Part shown: positions 7,666 to 19,887 of the stretch, in pieces
Layout: every line of letters begins with the position of its first letter
Numbering within the stretch: the first letter of the stretch is position 1
Assembly (NCBI GenBank): GCA_963626805.1
Contig: CAVFXS010000023.1
Location: forward strand, 1 to 64,000
DNA from: CAG-632 sp963626805
GTDB taxonomy: Bacteria > Bacillota > Clostridia > Lachnospirales > Lachnospiraceae
Length of the DNA stretch: 64,000 bases
Reading direction: 5' to 3'
Notes under the pieces: generated by a model
What the model was told of the DNA's origin: nothing
Seen by the model: the letters and a program-made list of their open reading frames with translations, nothing else
The model's database searches: none
Translations under genes and position numbers: made by a program

Positions 7666-9006
7666 ATGCATACAGATACTACAGAGAACAATTATTTTGG
7701 AACAGAGCGAATCGGAAAAATACTCCTGAAGGTGGCACCGCCGGTTATGCTGGCCATGCTGATTCAGGCATTATATAACATAGTGGATAGCTTCTTTGTC
7801 GGAAAATATTCGGAGGATGCATTGACTGCATTGACGGTTATCTATCCGCTACAGCTGATTATCATAGCACTGGCGGTGGGTACCGGTGTCGGTGTGAATA
7901 CCTATATGGCGAGAAAATATGCGCAGGGCAAGGATGAAGAAGCGGAGAAAGCGGCCGGAACCGGTATGGTGCTGGAATTTGTAACATGGATCGTACTGGC
8001 AATCGTGTCGGTGCTGATCATGCGGCCGTATGTTATGTTGTCTGCCACGTCGGAACAGGCGATTGCAGATGCGGTCACGTATGGAAATATTGTAAGTATC
8101 GGAAGTCTGGGAGCGTTCCTGGAAGGAAACTGGACAAAGGTACATCAGTCTTATGGAAATATGAAACTGCCAATGGTGGCACAGATTGCCGGAGCAGTGA
8201 CAAATATTGTCCTGGATCCGGTTTTAATTTTCGGACTCGGACCGTTCCCACAGCTGGGGGTGGCGGGTGCCGCTTATGCGACCGTATGCGGGCAGGTGCT
8301 TGCTGCTGTTATTACGGGTGCCCGGGGCTTCCGGAAACCACCGAAATTCCGGGAAATCCTATATTATGCAAAGAGAATTTATTTCTATGGATATTCATCC
8401 ATTGTTATGCAGGGATTGTATACGGTGTATATTTTCGCACTGAATGTGATTCTGGCAAAATTCTCCGATGCAGCCGTTACGGTGCTTGGACTCTACTATA
8501 AGCTACAGAGTTTTTTCTTCATTCCGCTCTTTGGCCTGCAGACCTGCATTGTGCCGATCTTAAGCTTCAACTATGCGAGGGCGGCTTATGAACGCTGCAG
8601 GAAAGTTATGCGAAGCTCGTTCCTGATATCGTTGGCATTCATGGTGCTGGGAATTGTGGGATTCATCGGCTTTCCGGAAATGCTGATTCGGATATTCTCG
8701 GAAAGTCCGGAAGTAATAGAGATTGGAAGGCATGCATTCCCAATCATCGGTGCAAGCTTTGTACCTGCGGTATTTTCTCTGATGATGCCCGTATTCTTTC
8801 AGGCAATCGGAGAGGGCGGTGTGAGTCTCTTCCTGTCACTGCTGCGACAAATCATATGTCTGGTGCCGATCTTCTGGTTGTTCTCATTCCTGGGTCTGAA
8901 CTGCACCTGGTGCTCCTTCCCGGTATCAGAGGTTATCGCCGGCGGAATCGGACTGATCCTGTATGTAAGGACGATTAAGAAATGGAAAGCAGCAGAGACA
9001 AAATAG
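7666..9006 (+). CDS. MATE family multidrug efflux transporter
   Basis: The 446-aa protein has twelve hydrophobic segments in two related halves. The N-terminal half has the MATE pattern PPVMLAMLIQALYNIVDSFF and then VGTGVGVNTYMARKYAQG; the second half has the matching VPILSFNYARAAYERC. MATE pumps exchange drugs or metabolites for Na+ or H+. The length is typical of the NorM/DinF class. It has its own promoter at 7555-7582 and a hairpin terminator at 9092. The last gene before the restriction island, it probably marks the left edge of the conserved chromosome. Confidence 0.94.
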   Translation: MHTDTTENNYFGTERIGKILLKVAPPVMLAMLIQALYNIVDSFFVGKYSEDALTALTVIYPLQLIIIALAVGTGVGVNTYMARKYAQGKDEEAEKAAGTGMVLEFVTWIVLAIVSVLIMRPYVMLSATSEQAIADAVTYGNIVSIGSLGAFLEGNWTKVHQSYGNMKLPMVAQIAGAVTNIVLDPVLIFGLGPFPQLGVAGAAYATVCGQVLAAVITGARGFRKPPKFREILYYAKRIYFYGYSSIVMQGLYTVYIFALNVILAKFSDAAVTVLGLYYKLQSFFFIPLFGLQTCIVPILSFNYARAAYERCRKVMRSSFLISLAFMVLGIVGFIGFPEMLIRIFSESPEVIEIGRHAFPIIGASFVPAVFSLMMPVFFQAIGEGGVSLFLSLLRQIICLVPIFWLFSFLGLNCTWCSFPVSEVIAGGIGLILYVRTIKKWKAAETK

Positions 9007-9091
9007 CAGAACAGCAGAGAATATAGGATGTGACAGATAGATAATAAGAAATCGAAAAATAGAAAACAAGAAATATAGAAGATAAAAAATG

Positions 9092-9156
9092 AAATCGACT
9101 TATCCTTATAGAGAATACGGAAAAAATTCGTATTGTATGGAATAAGTCGATTTTTG
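9092..9156 (+). terminator. hairpin terminator after the MATE gene
   Basis: AAATCGACTTAT (9092-9103) pairs with ATAAGTCGATTT (9142-9153), followed by TTTT. The long loop contains a second hairpin, AATACG with CGTATT. The gap 9007-9332 otherwise holds only AT-rich sequence and a likely promoter region for the AbiH fragment. Confidence 0.7.
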
Positions 9157-9332
9157 GTTTAAATCGTCAACGGACTATGAAAATAAAGGATAGAAAAAGA
9201 AAGAATATTGTGGTATGATAGAGATAAATATGGATACTTTTATAAAGTGTGGGAGTTAAGACTTTTTACTATTTGCTTAGAGTTAATTGTAAATATATGT
9301 ATAGTTAATATTGTAGTAGGGGGAGATAACAG

Positions 9333-9668
9333 ATGTTTAAAAATTATAAAGAAGAGGGAATTATCTCGGGTATAAGGAACCAGCATAATATAATGTTTTT
9401 TGTTGGAAATGGGTTTGATATATCTGTATTGAAAAAGTATAGAAACGATGGATTAATATCTTCATATAAGAAATTTTTCGATTTTTTAAGCTACAAAGGT
9501 GTCGATGAAGCTAATATTTTATATAAGCGGATGCAAGAGGACAAGGATCAAGGGAAAGAGAATTGGAGTGATTTTGAGAATACACTTGATGAACTACTGC
9601 GAACACATATATCAGTAAATGAATTAGAGAATGCATTAAAAGAAAAGGATATATGTTGTGCTATATAA
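9333..9668 (+). pseudogene. truncated AbiH-like abortive infection protein (N-terminal fragment)
   Basis: The 111-aa product starts at ATG 9333 behind GGGGGAG. It has the AbiH N-terminal signature, a hydrophobic strand then GNGFD (NIMFFVGNGFDIS), followed by SSYKKFFDFL and the motif NWSDFENTLDELL seen in that family. Complete AbiH proteins are about 300-400 aa, so two thirds are missing. After the stop at 9666-9668 another frame continues briefly (9658-9727) and then only intergenic sequence follows. AbiH acts against phages in lactococci; this copy is probably inactive. It is AT-rich like the neighbouring restriction operon. Confidence 0.6.
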
Positions 9669-9761
9669 TGATGATATTCCTAAAATTATGTTTACGTTAA
9701 GGAGCAATGAAAATAATGTGGAATAGTTTGGCTGTTATGCAGTGAATAGTTAGTTGATAAA

Positions 9762-9790
9762 TTGAAAAAATCGTGTTTTCGTGCTATGCT
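9762..9790 (+). promoter_or_regulatory. promoter of the type I restriction-modification operon
   Basis: TTGAAA (9762-9767) and TATGCT (9785-9790) are 17 bases apart, 79 bases before hsdM. No other promoter-like sequence is seen inside the operon, which fits one transcript from hsdM to hsdR. Confidence 0.6.
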
Positions 9791-9868
9791 TTGTCTATAT
9801 TGATAAATTACGACTTTGACTGGAAAATACTATAGATTGTCGATTAGAGGATAACGGAGGAGAAGGAA

Positions 9869-11437
9869 ATGGTTGATACCAAAAAAGAACAGGAACGTGA
9901 TGAATTGCATCGGGCAATATGGGCGATTGCAGATGAATTACGTGGAGCAGTTGATGGTTGGGATTTCAAAAATTACGTTCTTGGCACGATGTTCTATCGT
10001 TATATTTCAGAAAATCTGTGTGATTACATAAACAGTGGTGAAGCTGATGCGGGCAACGCCGACTTTGATTTTGCAAAAATGTCGGATGAAGATGCAGAAG
10101 AAGCAAAAGAGGGTTTGGTAGAAGAAAAAGGATTCTTTATTCTGCCAAGTGAGCTTTTTTGCAATGTCCGCACCAATGCTGCGAATGATGAAAACTTAAA
10201 TGAAACACTGGAGCGTGTGTTCCGTCACATCGAAGAGTCAGCAAAAGGAAGTGAAGCAGAGAGCGACTTTGCCGGGCTTTTTGATGACTATGATGTAAAC
10301 AGTAATAAATTAGGATCAACAGTTGCGAAGCGTAATGAAAAACTTGTAAAACTATTGAATGGCGTAGGCGAAATGAATCTGGGAGATGTTAAAGACCATT
10401 CCATTGATGCCTTTGGTGATGCATATGAGTACCTTATGACCATGTACGCATCGAATGCTGGAAAATCTGGAGGAGAATTCTTTACTCCGGCAGATGTGTC
10501 CGAACTACTCACACGTCTGGGAACTGTAGGAAAAACAGAAATCAATAAAGTATATGATCCGGCTTGCGGTTCGGGTTCACTGCTTTTGAAAGCTGAGAAA
10601 ATTCTTGGCAAAGATGCTATTCGTAATGGATTTTATGGACAGGAGATCAATATCACAACCTATAACCTGTGTCGTATTAATATGTTTCTACATGATGTAG
10701 GATTTGATAAATTCGATATAGCATGTGAAGATACATTGCTGAGTCCGCAACACTGGGATGATGAGCCATTTGAGCTGATTGTGTCTAATCCGCCCTATTC
10801 TATTAAGTGGGCAGGAGATGAGAATCCACTGCTCATCAATGATCCGCGATTTGCTCCGGCTGGAGTGCTTGCACCGAAGAGTAAAGCTGATATGGCATTT
10901 ATCATGCACAGCCTGTCATGGCTTGCGTCTAACGGAACTGCTGCTATTGTATGTTTTCCGGGAATCATGTACCGTGGTGGTGCAGAGCAGAAAATCCGTA
11001 AATATCTGGTAGACAACAACTACGTGGATTGCGTTATTCAGTTGCCGAGTAATCTGTTCTTTGGTACTTCGATTGCAACCTGTATCATGGTAATGAAAAA
11101 GAACAAAGCAGATAACAAGACACTGTTTATTGATGCCACAAGCGAGTGTGTGAAGGTTACCAACAATAATAAGCTGACACCAGAAAATATCGACCGTATT
11201 GTGGATGTGTTTGCTAAGCGTGAAGAAGTGGAGCATTTTGCACATCTGGCAAGCTATGAGGAAGTATTTGACAATGATTATAATTTGTCAGTATCTACCT
11301 ATGTCGAAGCCGAAGATACCAGAGAGAAAATAGATATCGTGAAACTGAATGCAGAAATCAAGGAAATTGTTGTCCGTGAACAGGTGCTTCGTGATGAAAT
11401 TGATAAAATCATTGCAGAAATTGAGGTGGACGCATGA
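9869..11437 (+). CDS. hsdM: type I restriction-modification DNA methyltransferase subunit HsdM
   Basis: The 522-aa protein is the adenine-N6 methyltransferase that works with two HsdM per HsdS, and with HsdR for cleavage. An N-terminal HsdM_N domain (VDGWDFKNYVLGTMFYRYIS) is followed by the catalytic domain with the SAM-binding motif DPACGSGSLLL at Asp230 and the catalytic NPPY at 307-310. GGEFFTPADVSELL and APKSKADMAFIMH are as in EcoR124I HsdM, placing it in the type IC class. ATG 9869 has GGAGGAG seven bases upstream. Its stop overlaps the rhuM start (ATGA). Confidence 0.97.
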   Translation: MVDTKKEQERDELHRAIWAIADELRGAVDGWDFKNYVLGTMFYRYISENLCDYINSGEADAGNADFDFAKMSDEDAEEAKEGLVEEKGFFILPSELFCNVRTNAANDENLNETLERVFRHIEESAKGSEAESDFAGLFDDYDVNSNKLGSTVAKRNEKLVKLLNGVGEMNLGDVKDHSIDAFGDAYEYLMTMYASNAGKSGGEFFTPADVSELLTRLGTVGKTEINKVYDPACGSGSLLLKAEKILGKDAIRNGFYGQEINITTYNLCRINMFLHDVGFDKFDIACEDTLLSPQHWDDEPFELIVSNPPYSIKWAGDENPLLINDPRFAPAGVLAPKSKADMAFIMHSLSWLASNGTAAIVCFPGIMYRGGAEQKIRKYLVDNNYVDCVIQLPSNLFFGTSIATCIMVMKKNKADNKTLFIDATSECVKVTNNNKLTPENIDRIVDVFAKREEVEHFAHLASYEEVFDNDYNLSVSTYVEAEDTREKIDIVKLNAEIKEIVVREQVLRDEIDKIIAEIEVDA

Positions 11438-12441
11438 GTAGTGAATTCCAATTCTTAATGTATCAGTCTGCTGATGAGGATATTTCGGTAAATGCCGTTA
11501 TTCATGATGAAACCATTTGGCTGACACAAAAATCAATGGCAAAACTCTTTGATGTGGATATTCCGGCTATATCCAAACACTTATCCAATATTTATGATGA
11601 GGGAGAATTGATGCGTGATTCAACTATTTCCAAAATGGAAATAGTTCAGCAAGAAGGTAATCGTCAAGTAAAAAGGCAACAGAATTTTTATAATTTGGAT
11701 GCAATTATTTCCGTAGGATATCGTGTCAATTCGCGCAGAGCAACTCAGTTTAGAATCTGGGCAACAAGCGTTCTGAAAGAATATATGATTAAAGGCTTTG
11801 CTATGGATGATGAGCGCTTAAAACAAGGGAAAACTGCTTTTGGAAAGGATTACTTTCGTGAGTTACTGGAAAGAGTTCGTTCCATTCGTGCCAGTGAGCG
11901 GCGTATTTGGCAGCAGATAACAGACATTTTTGCGGAATGTAGTATAGACTATGACAAGGATGCACAGGTGACTCATGAATTTTATGCGATGGTTCAGAAT
12001 AAATTCCACTATGCTATCGCAGGACAAACTGCGGCAGAAATTGTTTATACAAAAGCGGACAGAACGAAGGAGAATATGGGTCTAACTACTTGGAAACATG
12101 CTCCGGAAGGTCGCATTTTGAAATCAGATGTACTGATTGCCAAAAATTATTTGGAAGAAAAACAAATTCGCCAACTGGAACGAGCAGTAACAGGATATTT
12201 TGATTATATTGAAGATTTGATAGAACGAGAAAATACGTTTACCATGGAAGAATTCGCAGCAAGTGTGAATGAATTTCTTGCTTTCCGCAAATATGATATT
12301 TTACATGACAAAGGAAAAATATCCGGAAAAATGGCAAAAGAAAAGGCTGCTGCTGAATATGCAGAATTTAATAAGACGCAAAAGATAACTTCTGACTTTG
12401 ATCAGGAAGTGAAAAAGCTGTTGGAAAAAGGCGGTGAATAA
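11434..12441 (+). CDS. rhuM: RhuM family protein inside the hsd operon
   Basis: The 335-aa protein matches the RhuM family: an N-terminal part with a winged-helix-like segment (TIWLTQKSMAKLFDVDIPAISKHL), the block NFYNLDAIISVGYRVNSRRATQFRIWA, and a C-terminal part with EFYAMVQNKFHYAIAGQTAAEIV. RhuM was named as a putative virulence protein in Salmonella, but its activity is unknown; the family is often found next to type I restriction genes. It overlaps hsdM by four bases (ATGA), so its translation is probably coupled. It may bind DNA, but this is inference. Confidence 0.9.
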   Translation: MSSEFQFLMYQSADEDISVNAVIHDETIWLTQKSMAKLFDVDIPAISKHLSNIYDEGELMRDSTISKMEIVQQEGNRQVKRQQNFYNLDAIISVGYRVNSRRATQFRIWATSVLKEYMIKGFAMDDERLKQGKTAFGKDYFRELLERVRSIRASERRIWQQITDIFAECSIDYDKDAQVTHEFYAMVQNKFHYAIAGQTAAEIVYTKADRTKENMGLTTWKHAPEGRILKSDVLIAKNYLEEKQIRQLERAVTGYFDYIEDLIERENTFTMEEFAASVNEFLAFRKYDILHDKGKISGKMAKEKAAAEYAEFNKTQKITSDFDQEVKKLLEKGGE

Positions 12442-12446
12442 ACTCT

Positions 12447-12759
12447 ATGAGACTATCAGACGTTTTATCGAAACCGCCAAATAAAGAATATGTGCAGATC
12501 GATGCGTTTCTATCAAATAGATCTGGGAAAACAGGGCAGAAAGTAGATATTTCTGTGGGAAGAATTGCATTGAATTATTTTTGCTCATCTTGTGATGATA
12601 TAAGAACATTTTTTTCAGGTGAAAAATTAACCTGTATATTTGCAAGTAAGAACTTAATTAGCATAGATTGTGTTTTGACCTGTGTATGTGGGGCGGTGAT
12701 TCCAGTGTGGTTTTTGGTTGAAAGTAAAAATGATATTACTGGACAAGGAGTGAAGATAA

Positions 12760-12776
<17 letters not shown>
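12447..12776 (+). CDS. small conserved Cys-rich protein in the hsd operon (109 aa)
   Basis: It starts at ATG 12447, five bases after the rhuM stop, with AAGGCGG upstream, and ends 17 bases inside hsdS. The product contains a CSSC pair near residue 47, then LTC, IDCVLTCVCG and the end VPVWFLVES-like (VIPVWFLVESK), suggesting a zinc-binding fold with paired cysteines. I recall similar unnamed proteins beside type I restriction genes in Firmicutes, but no function. The overlap with both neighbours argues it is a real gene and not a chance ORF. Confidence 0.7.
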
Positions 12777-14612
<1,836 letters not shown>

Positions 14613-14613
<1 letters not shown>

Positions 14614-15533
14614 TGACAGGAGATAGCAATATTACAAAGAAACAACATTATATTCCGCAGGTGTACTTGAGGGGATTTTCGCCAGAATATAAAAAGGGTA
14701 ACATAGACTTAGCATATTCAAGGTATACGATTTACTGCTATAATTTGGCTGAAAAGAAACAAATTGATAAGGCACTTCCTATTAAATCCGTTTGCTATGG
14801 TAAGAATCTTTATGAGGTAACCGGAGATAAAGGAGAGATTGTATTACCTAATTATTTGGAACATTGTTTTGTAATGATGGAAAAAAGGTTTAGTGTCTAC
14901 AGATCTAAATTGGAGTGTAAAGCATTTATAGAAGATAACTATAAAACAAGGTGTTTTCTTAAAAGAGAAGAAAAGGAGTTCTGGTTAACATATATTTTGA
15001 TTCAAATACTGAGAATGCCCCAAATTTTAGAAACAGCGGAAGGCGTAAGTTTGGAAATCTATAAAGGTACAATTAATGCTAAGCAGGCAAAAAATATAGC
15101 GAGAACATTTTGCTTGCCGTTTTTCAAGGAGATTAAAGAAGACAGTAAGGAGAAAATAGTACTAGATGCTTTATTTGATCCCATGAAGAATATGTCGTTT
15201 GGAGTGGGAGTTGATAGACAAGCGAGAATTATTACATCGGATAAACCGGTGTTTATACATTCAAAAGAGTTTCCATGTAAAGAGTATGACAGAGTTATTT
15301 TCCCAATTACATCAGAAGTGTGTTTGATTTTATTTGGCAAAGATGATAAAAAGCAATATCCAAAAAATTTTCTTTTCCCAATTGGAGACATGGAACGAGA
15401 AGTGATATTTAAATCAATGGTTGCATCTTCATTTGAAAAGATTTATTCAAATCATTTATTAGAAGAGAAAGAGAAAAAACTTGTAGAAGAAGTGTTAGCG
15501 AAAAAGGGAGGAAAGGTAAGTGGCATATTTTAA
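14613..15533 (+). CDS. DUF4238 domain protein between hsdS and hsdR
   Basis: The 306-aa product begins with the DUF4238 signature KKQHYIPQVYLRGFS and follows the family's course: a strand with IYCYNL, KSVCYGKNLYEV, an all-helical middle, then RIITSDKPVF, where the family has a conserved TSDxPV motif. The function of DUF4238 is unknown; members are scattered in accessory and defence regions. Its ATG shares a base with the hsdS stop (TAATG), and its end overlaps hsdR by 14 bases, so it is translationally tied into the restriction operon. Composition is AT-rich compared with flanking chromosome. Confidence 0.85.
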
Positions 15534-18500
15534 TATTGTAGCAGAGACATCAGAGAATACTGTTGTTACAGAATATGAGCCAGTCAAGAAGCGTTCAGAT
15601 AATTATCAGAGCGAAGCAGAGTTGGAACAGGAGTTTATCCGTCTGCTCTGTGAACAGGGATATGAATATCTGCCTATTCACACGGAGAAAGACCTGATTG
15701 CCAATCTTCGTAAGAAATTAGAAGAACTGAATAACTATCAGTTTTCAGACACAGAATGGGATGATTTTTTCAGAAATGCCGTTGCCAATCCTAATGAGCA
15801 TATCGTGGAAAAGACCCGAAAGATACAGGAGGACAATATCCAAGTTCTGACCCGTGATGACGGTTCTTCCAAGAATATTACACTTATAGATAAAAAGAAT
15901 ATCCATAATAACAGACTGCAGGTCATTAATCAGTATGTGATTGGCACGGAAAATGGTGCAAAGCATGACAACCGCTATGATGTTACGGTATTAGTAAACG
16001 GTCTGCCTCTTGTACATATTGAGCTGAAACGCAGAGGTGTTGCCATCCGTGAGGCTTTCAACCAGATTAACCGCTACCAGAGGGATTCTTTCTGGGCAGG
16101 ATGCGGACTGTACGAATACATTCAGATTTTTGTTATTTCCAATGGTACGAACACAAAGTATTATTCCAACAGTACCAGACGGAATGCAGAAAAGGAACAC
16201 GAGAAACGGGGAGCAAGTAAGACCAAGACCAGTAACAGTTTTGAGTTTACCTGCTTCTGGGCAGATGCAAATAACCGTGTGATTCCTGATCTGATTGATT
16301 TTACAAAGACTTTTTTCGCAAAGCATACGATTCTGAATATCCTTACGAAGTACTGCATTTTTACATCCGAGGATATGCTGATGGTCATGCGTCCGTACCA
16401 GATTACAGCTACGGAGCGGATTCTCAATCGTATCGAAATTGCTAATAATTATAAGAAGTACGGTAGTGTCGAGGGTGGTGGTTACATTTGGCATACCACA
16501 GGTTCCGGCAAGACGCTGACTTCGTTCAAGACGGCAAGGCTGGCATCGAAGCTGCCTTATATTGACAAGGTGCTGTTTGTGGTTGACCGTAAAGATCTGG
16601 ACTACCAGACCATGAAAGAATATGACCGTTTTGAAAAAGGGGCAGCCAACAGCAATACCTCGACAACCATATTAAAACGGCAGTTGGAAGACCCGGATGC
16701 ACATATCATTATTACTACAATCCAGAAACTGGCTACTTTTATAAAAAAGAATCCGGGGCATGAAGTCTATACGAAACATATCGTTATTATTTTTGATGAG
16801 TGCCACCGCAGTCAGTTCGGGGATATGCATACTGCAATTGTAAAGAATTTCAAGAAATATCATCTGTTTGGATTTACAGGAACACCGATTTTCTCTGTTA
16901 ATTCCGGCAGAGCCAAGAATCCGGAGTTCTTTACCACAGGTCAGACCTTTGGGGATCAGCTTCACAGTTATACGATTGTAGATGCGATTAATGATAAAAA
17001 TGTTCTTCCATTCCGGGTGGATTATATTACAACGATGGATATGGAGGAAGAAATCACAGATGAGATGGTCTGGGACATCAACCGTGAAAAGGTTATGATG
17101 GCTCCTGAACGTATCCGAATTGTAACGCAGTACATACTGGAGCATTTTGACCAGAAGACCTATCGTGGGGATAAAACTTACATATATAATACGCTGACTA
17201 ATATTGCGGAGGTGGCTTCTGCCAAGCGGGATGAGGTAGAGGAAATCAAGCAGAAACAGCGTATCAGCGGTTTTAATTCCATTTTTGCAGTATCAAGCGT
17301 TCCGATGGCAAAACTATATTATCAGGAATTCAAAAAGCAGATGGCAGCAGACCCGACCAAGAAACTGCGTGTTGCAACCATTTTCAGTTACGGTGCAAAT
17401 GAGGAAGAATCGGATGGCATTCTGGATGAAGAAAATTCAGAGGATACCTCTGCCCTTGATCAGCCGTCCAGAGAATTTCTGGAAGAAGCTATTGACGATT
17501 ATAATAAAATGTTCCATACGAATTACGATACTTCAAGTGATAAATTCCAGAATTATTATAAAGATGTGTCGCTTCGCATGAAGAACAAGGAATTGGATAT
17601 TCTCATTGTAGTAAATATGTTTCTGACAGGTTTTGATGCCACAACCATGAATACGCTGTGGGTAGACAAGAATTTGAAAATGCATGGGCTGATACAGGCA
17701 TTTTCTCGTACTAACCGTATTCTGAATTCCATTAAGACATTTGGAAATATTGTATGTTTCAGAAATCTGCAAAAGCGTGTGGATAGTGCTATTTCCCTGT
17801 TCGGAGACAAGAATGCTGGAGGCATTGTTCTGCTGCAGAGCTTTAAGGATTATTATTACGGATATGAATCTGTGGATGGTAAGCCAATGCCAGGGTATGT
17901 GGATATGATGGAAGATTTGAATAATAAGTTTCCTCTATCAGAACCACAGATCATCGGGGAACAGAACCAGAAGGATTTTATTGCTTTGTTTGGTGCAATT
18001 CTCCGTATGAGAAATCTGTTGCTTTCCTTTGATGAGTTTAAGGGGAACGAGCTGATTTCTGAACGTGATTTACAGGATTACCTTGGACGCTATCAGGATT
18101 TGCGTGATGAGTGGAAACGCAAGCGTCAGGAAAGCACGGATATTACGGATGATGTAGTATTTGAGATTGAACTGATCCGGCAGATAGAAATTAACATTGA
18201 TTATATTCTCATGCTCGTAAAGAAGTACCATGATACCCATTGCGAAGACAAGGAAGTTCTGATTACCATCAATAAGGCGATTGATGCCAGCCCGGAACTG
18301 CGTAGCAAGAAACAGCTCATTGAAACTTTTATTGCAGGAATCAATGATGTGGATGATGTCATGAATGAATGGCATGAGTATGTGGTGGAACAGCGTGACT
18401 ATGACCTGAATGCGATTATCACGGAAGAAAAGCTGAAGCCGGAAGATACACGGAAGTTCGTGGAGAATGCATTCCGTGATGGAGAAATCAAAACAGCCGG

Positions 18501-18729
18501 AACGGACATAGATAAACTTATGCCACCGATTTCACGATTTGGTGGTGGTGGCAGAGCCAAGAAGAAACAGGAAGTCATTGAAAAGTTGAAAACGTTCTTT
18601 GAAAAGTACCATGGTATTGGGGGGTCAATGACATTCATAGAAACTGAGGAGGAGATGGGTGAGTATGATCTGTCGAAACAGGAAAAAATGAAAAAGGTAG
18701 CAGAGAAGGAAGTTTTTGAGGAAAGGTAA
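15520..18729 (+). CDS. hsdR: type I restriction endonuclease subunit HsdR
   Basis: The 1069-aa motor and nuclease subunit cleaves unmethylated DNA after translocation. It is EcoR124I-like throughout: the nuclease site is NRYDVTVLVNG with Asp154, then Glu168 and Lys170 in IELKRRGV (PD-ExK type); the helicase part has Walker A HTTGSGKT at 325-332, DECH at 426-429, FGFTGTPIF and the arginine-finger motif QAFSRTNRI. The start is GTG 15520, eight bases after GGGAGG, inside the DUF4238 gene. The frame is complete to its stop at 18727-18729, so restriction is probably functional. It faces the metalloprotease gene, which ends 15 bases away. Confidence 0.97.
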   Translation: MAYFNIVAETSENTVVTEYEPVKKRSDNYQSEAELEQEFIRLLCEQGYEYLPIHTEKDLIANLRKKLEELNNYQFSDTEWDDFFRNAVANPNEHIVEKTRKIQEDNIQVLTRDDGSSKNITLIDKKNIHNNRLQVINQYVIGTENGAKHDNRYDVTVLVNGLPLVHIELKRRGVAIREAFNQINRYQRDSFWAGCGLYEYIQIFVISNGTNTKYYSNSTRRNAEKEHEKRGASKTKTSNSFEFTCFWADANNRVIPDLIDFTKTFFAKHTILNILTKYCIFTSEDMLMVMRPYQITATERILNRIEIANNYKKYGSVEGGGYIWHTTGSGKTLTSFKTARLASKLPYIDKVLFVVDRKDLDYQTMKEYDRFEKGAANSNTSTTILKRQLEDPDAHIIITTIQKLATFIKKNPGHEVYTKHIVIIFDECHRSQFGDMHTAIVKNFKKYHLFGFTGTPIFSVNSGRAKNPEFFTTGQTFGDQLHSYTIVDAINDKNVLPFRVDYITTMDMEEEITDEMVWDINREKVMMAPERIRIVTQYILEHFDQKTYRGDKTYIYNTLTNIAEVASAKRDEVEEIKQKQRISGFNSIFAVSSVPMAKLYYQEFKKQMAADPTKKLRVATIFSYGANEEESDGILDEENSEDTSALDQPSREFLEEAIDDYNKMFHTNYDTSSDKFQNYYKDVSLRMKNKELDILIVVNMFLTGFDATTMNTLWVDKNLKMHGLIQAFSRTNRILNSIKTFGNIVCFRNLQKRVDSAISLFGDKNAGGIVLLQSFKDYYYGYESVDGKPMPGYVDMMEDLNNKFPLSEPQIIGEQNQKDFIALFGAILRMRNLLLSFDEFKGNELISERDLQDYLGRYQDLRDEWKRKRQESTDITDDVVFEIELIRQIEINIDYILMLVKKYHDTHCEDKEVLITINKAIDASPELRSKKQLIETFIAGINDVDDVMNEWHEYVVEQRDYDLNAIITEEKLKPEDTRKFVENAFRDGEIKTAGTDIDKLMPPISRFGGGGRAKKKQEVIEKLKTFFEKYHGIGGSMTFIETEEEMGEYDLSKQEKMKKVAEKEVFEER

Positions 18730-18744
18730 AGAGTATCATCCTTT

Positions 18745-19869
18745 CTACGTTCCAAACATCTCCCACAGCAGCCGCAAAATCAACCACCAGATAGTATCAC
18801 CGGAACTATTCACAGAGCCATTTCCGCTTCCATTTCCGCCATTGGCACTCCAGTCAGCATTTGTGGTGCCGGAATTACCGGAGCTGCCCCAGTCGAGTCC
18901 ATCCGTATCATCACCGGCAGAATAGTCCTCATAGTTGCCGGATGGATGGTCGACTTCGGCAAAGCAGGCAGGGTATTCGGTTTCAATGCTTGGGTAGGTA
19001 GATAGCTCCGGAATGGTGTCCAGCCATCCGATGAAATAGGCAGTAATATTCGTTAAGTCGTTGGTGACATAATCTTGAACGTTGTTCCAGTTTTCATCAT
19101 AGGTGGTCATCATGATTTCATTTGGATAATTTGCCTCAATGTACTGAACGAACTCCTTGGAAATGCCATCTGTTTCATTGGTTTCATATAAGTCGCGGGC
19201 ACCGAAAAGGTGCAGAATCTCATGGGCGTAGACAGCAGGTGGCTCATATTCATCATCGCATTTCAGATATAAGAAACAGGTTTCATATAAATAGCAGTCC
19301 GAGTCATCATCATAGTAAGGAAAGGTATAGGATACCCCATCTTTATTCAGAAAACATAAATAACCAATGCTGGTTGCCTGATATTCGTTCAGAAGATCAT
19401 TGGTAGGAATCGTTTCGGCAATATAATCCACCATATAATCTAACAGATCACGCGCAGAGTCATCGTTATCCCGGATGTTTTTCGGATAAGAGATGGTATA
19501 AGCGAGATCCGGATGATCATAAATATCATAGGTCAGGGAGACCGTTTTGCCGTAGGAAGCACCGGCGGAAATGAGGTAATCTGTGGCGATATCCAGTTTG
19601 GACATGACAAGTGCGCGATCCTCATCAGACCATGATAAACGAGGGTCCTCCACGAAAAGACTGACAAATACAGTAGAGCCATTCAGATAAGAGGCGCTTC
19701 CGGTTGGATCCCCGGAGGTCCAGGAATCAGGCATCGACTGGCTGGAAGTATGAGTGATTCCGGAAACCGGCGAGAACCCAAGAAAGGTCAGGCAGATAAG
19801 GCCGATTGCAAAAACAGTTGTCAGCATATGTCTGATATGATGAATGTGTTGAGTATGTGAAATACGCAT
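18745..19869 (-). CDS. secreted zinc metalloprotease (HExxHxxGxxD)
   Basis: The 374-aa protein begins with a signal peptide (hydrophobic segment around residues 15-37). The active site is HEILHLFGARD at 216-226: His216, Glu217 and His220 with Gly223 and Asp226, the metzincin-like arrangement with Asp as third ligand seen in snapalysin-type enzymes. Four cysteines lie at about 172, 192, 198 and 204. The C-terminus is Gly/Ser/Asn-rich, then a Trp/Leu-rich end (TIWWLILRLLWEMFG) that may anchor it in the membrane. It starts 18 bases after the zinc-ribbon protein gene, so they form an operon. The substrate is unknown. Confidence 0.8.
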   Translation of the reverse strand: MRISHTQHIHHIRHMLTTVFAIGLICLTFLGFSPVSGITHTSSQSMPDSWTSGDPTGSASYLNGSTVFVSLFVEDPRLSWSDEDRALVMSKLDIATDYLISAGASYGKTVSLTYDIYDHPDLAYTISYPKNIRDNDDSARDLLDYMVDYIAETIPTNDLLNEYQATSIGYLCFLNKDGVSYTFPYYDDDSDCYLYETCFLYLKCDDEYEPPAVYAHEILHLFGARDLYETNETDGISKEFVQYIEANYPNEIMMTTYDENWNNVQDYVTNDLTNITAYFIGWLDTIPELSTYPSIETEYPACFAEVDHPSGNYEDYSAGDDTDGLDWGSSGNSGTTNADWSANGGNGSGNGSVNSSGDTIWWLILRLLWEMFGT

Positions 19870-19887
19870 AAATCCCCCTCCTTAAAA

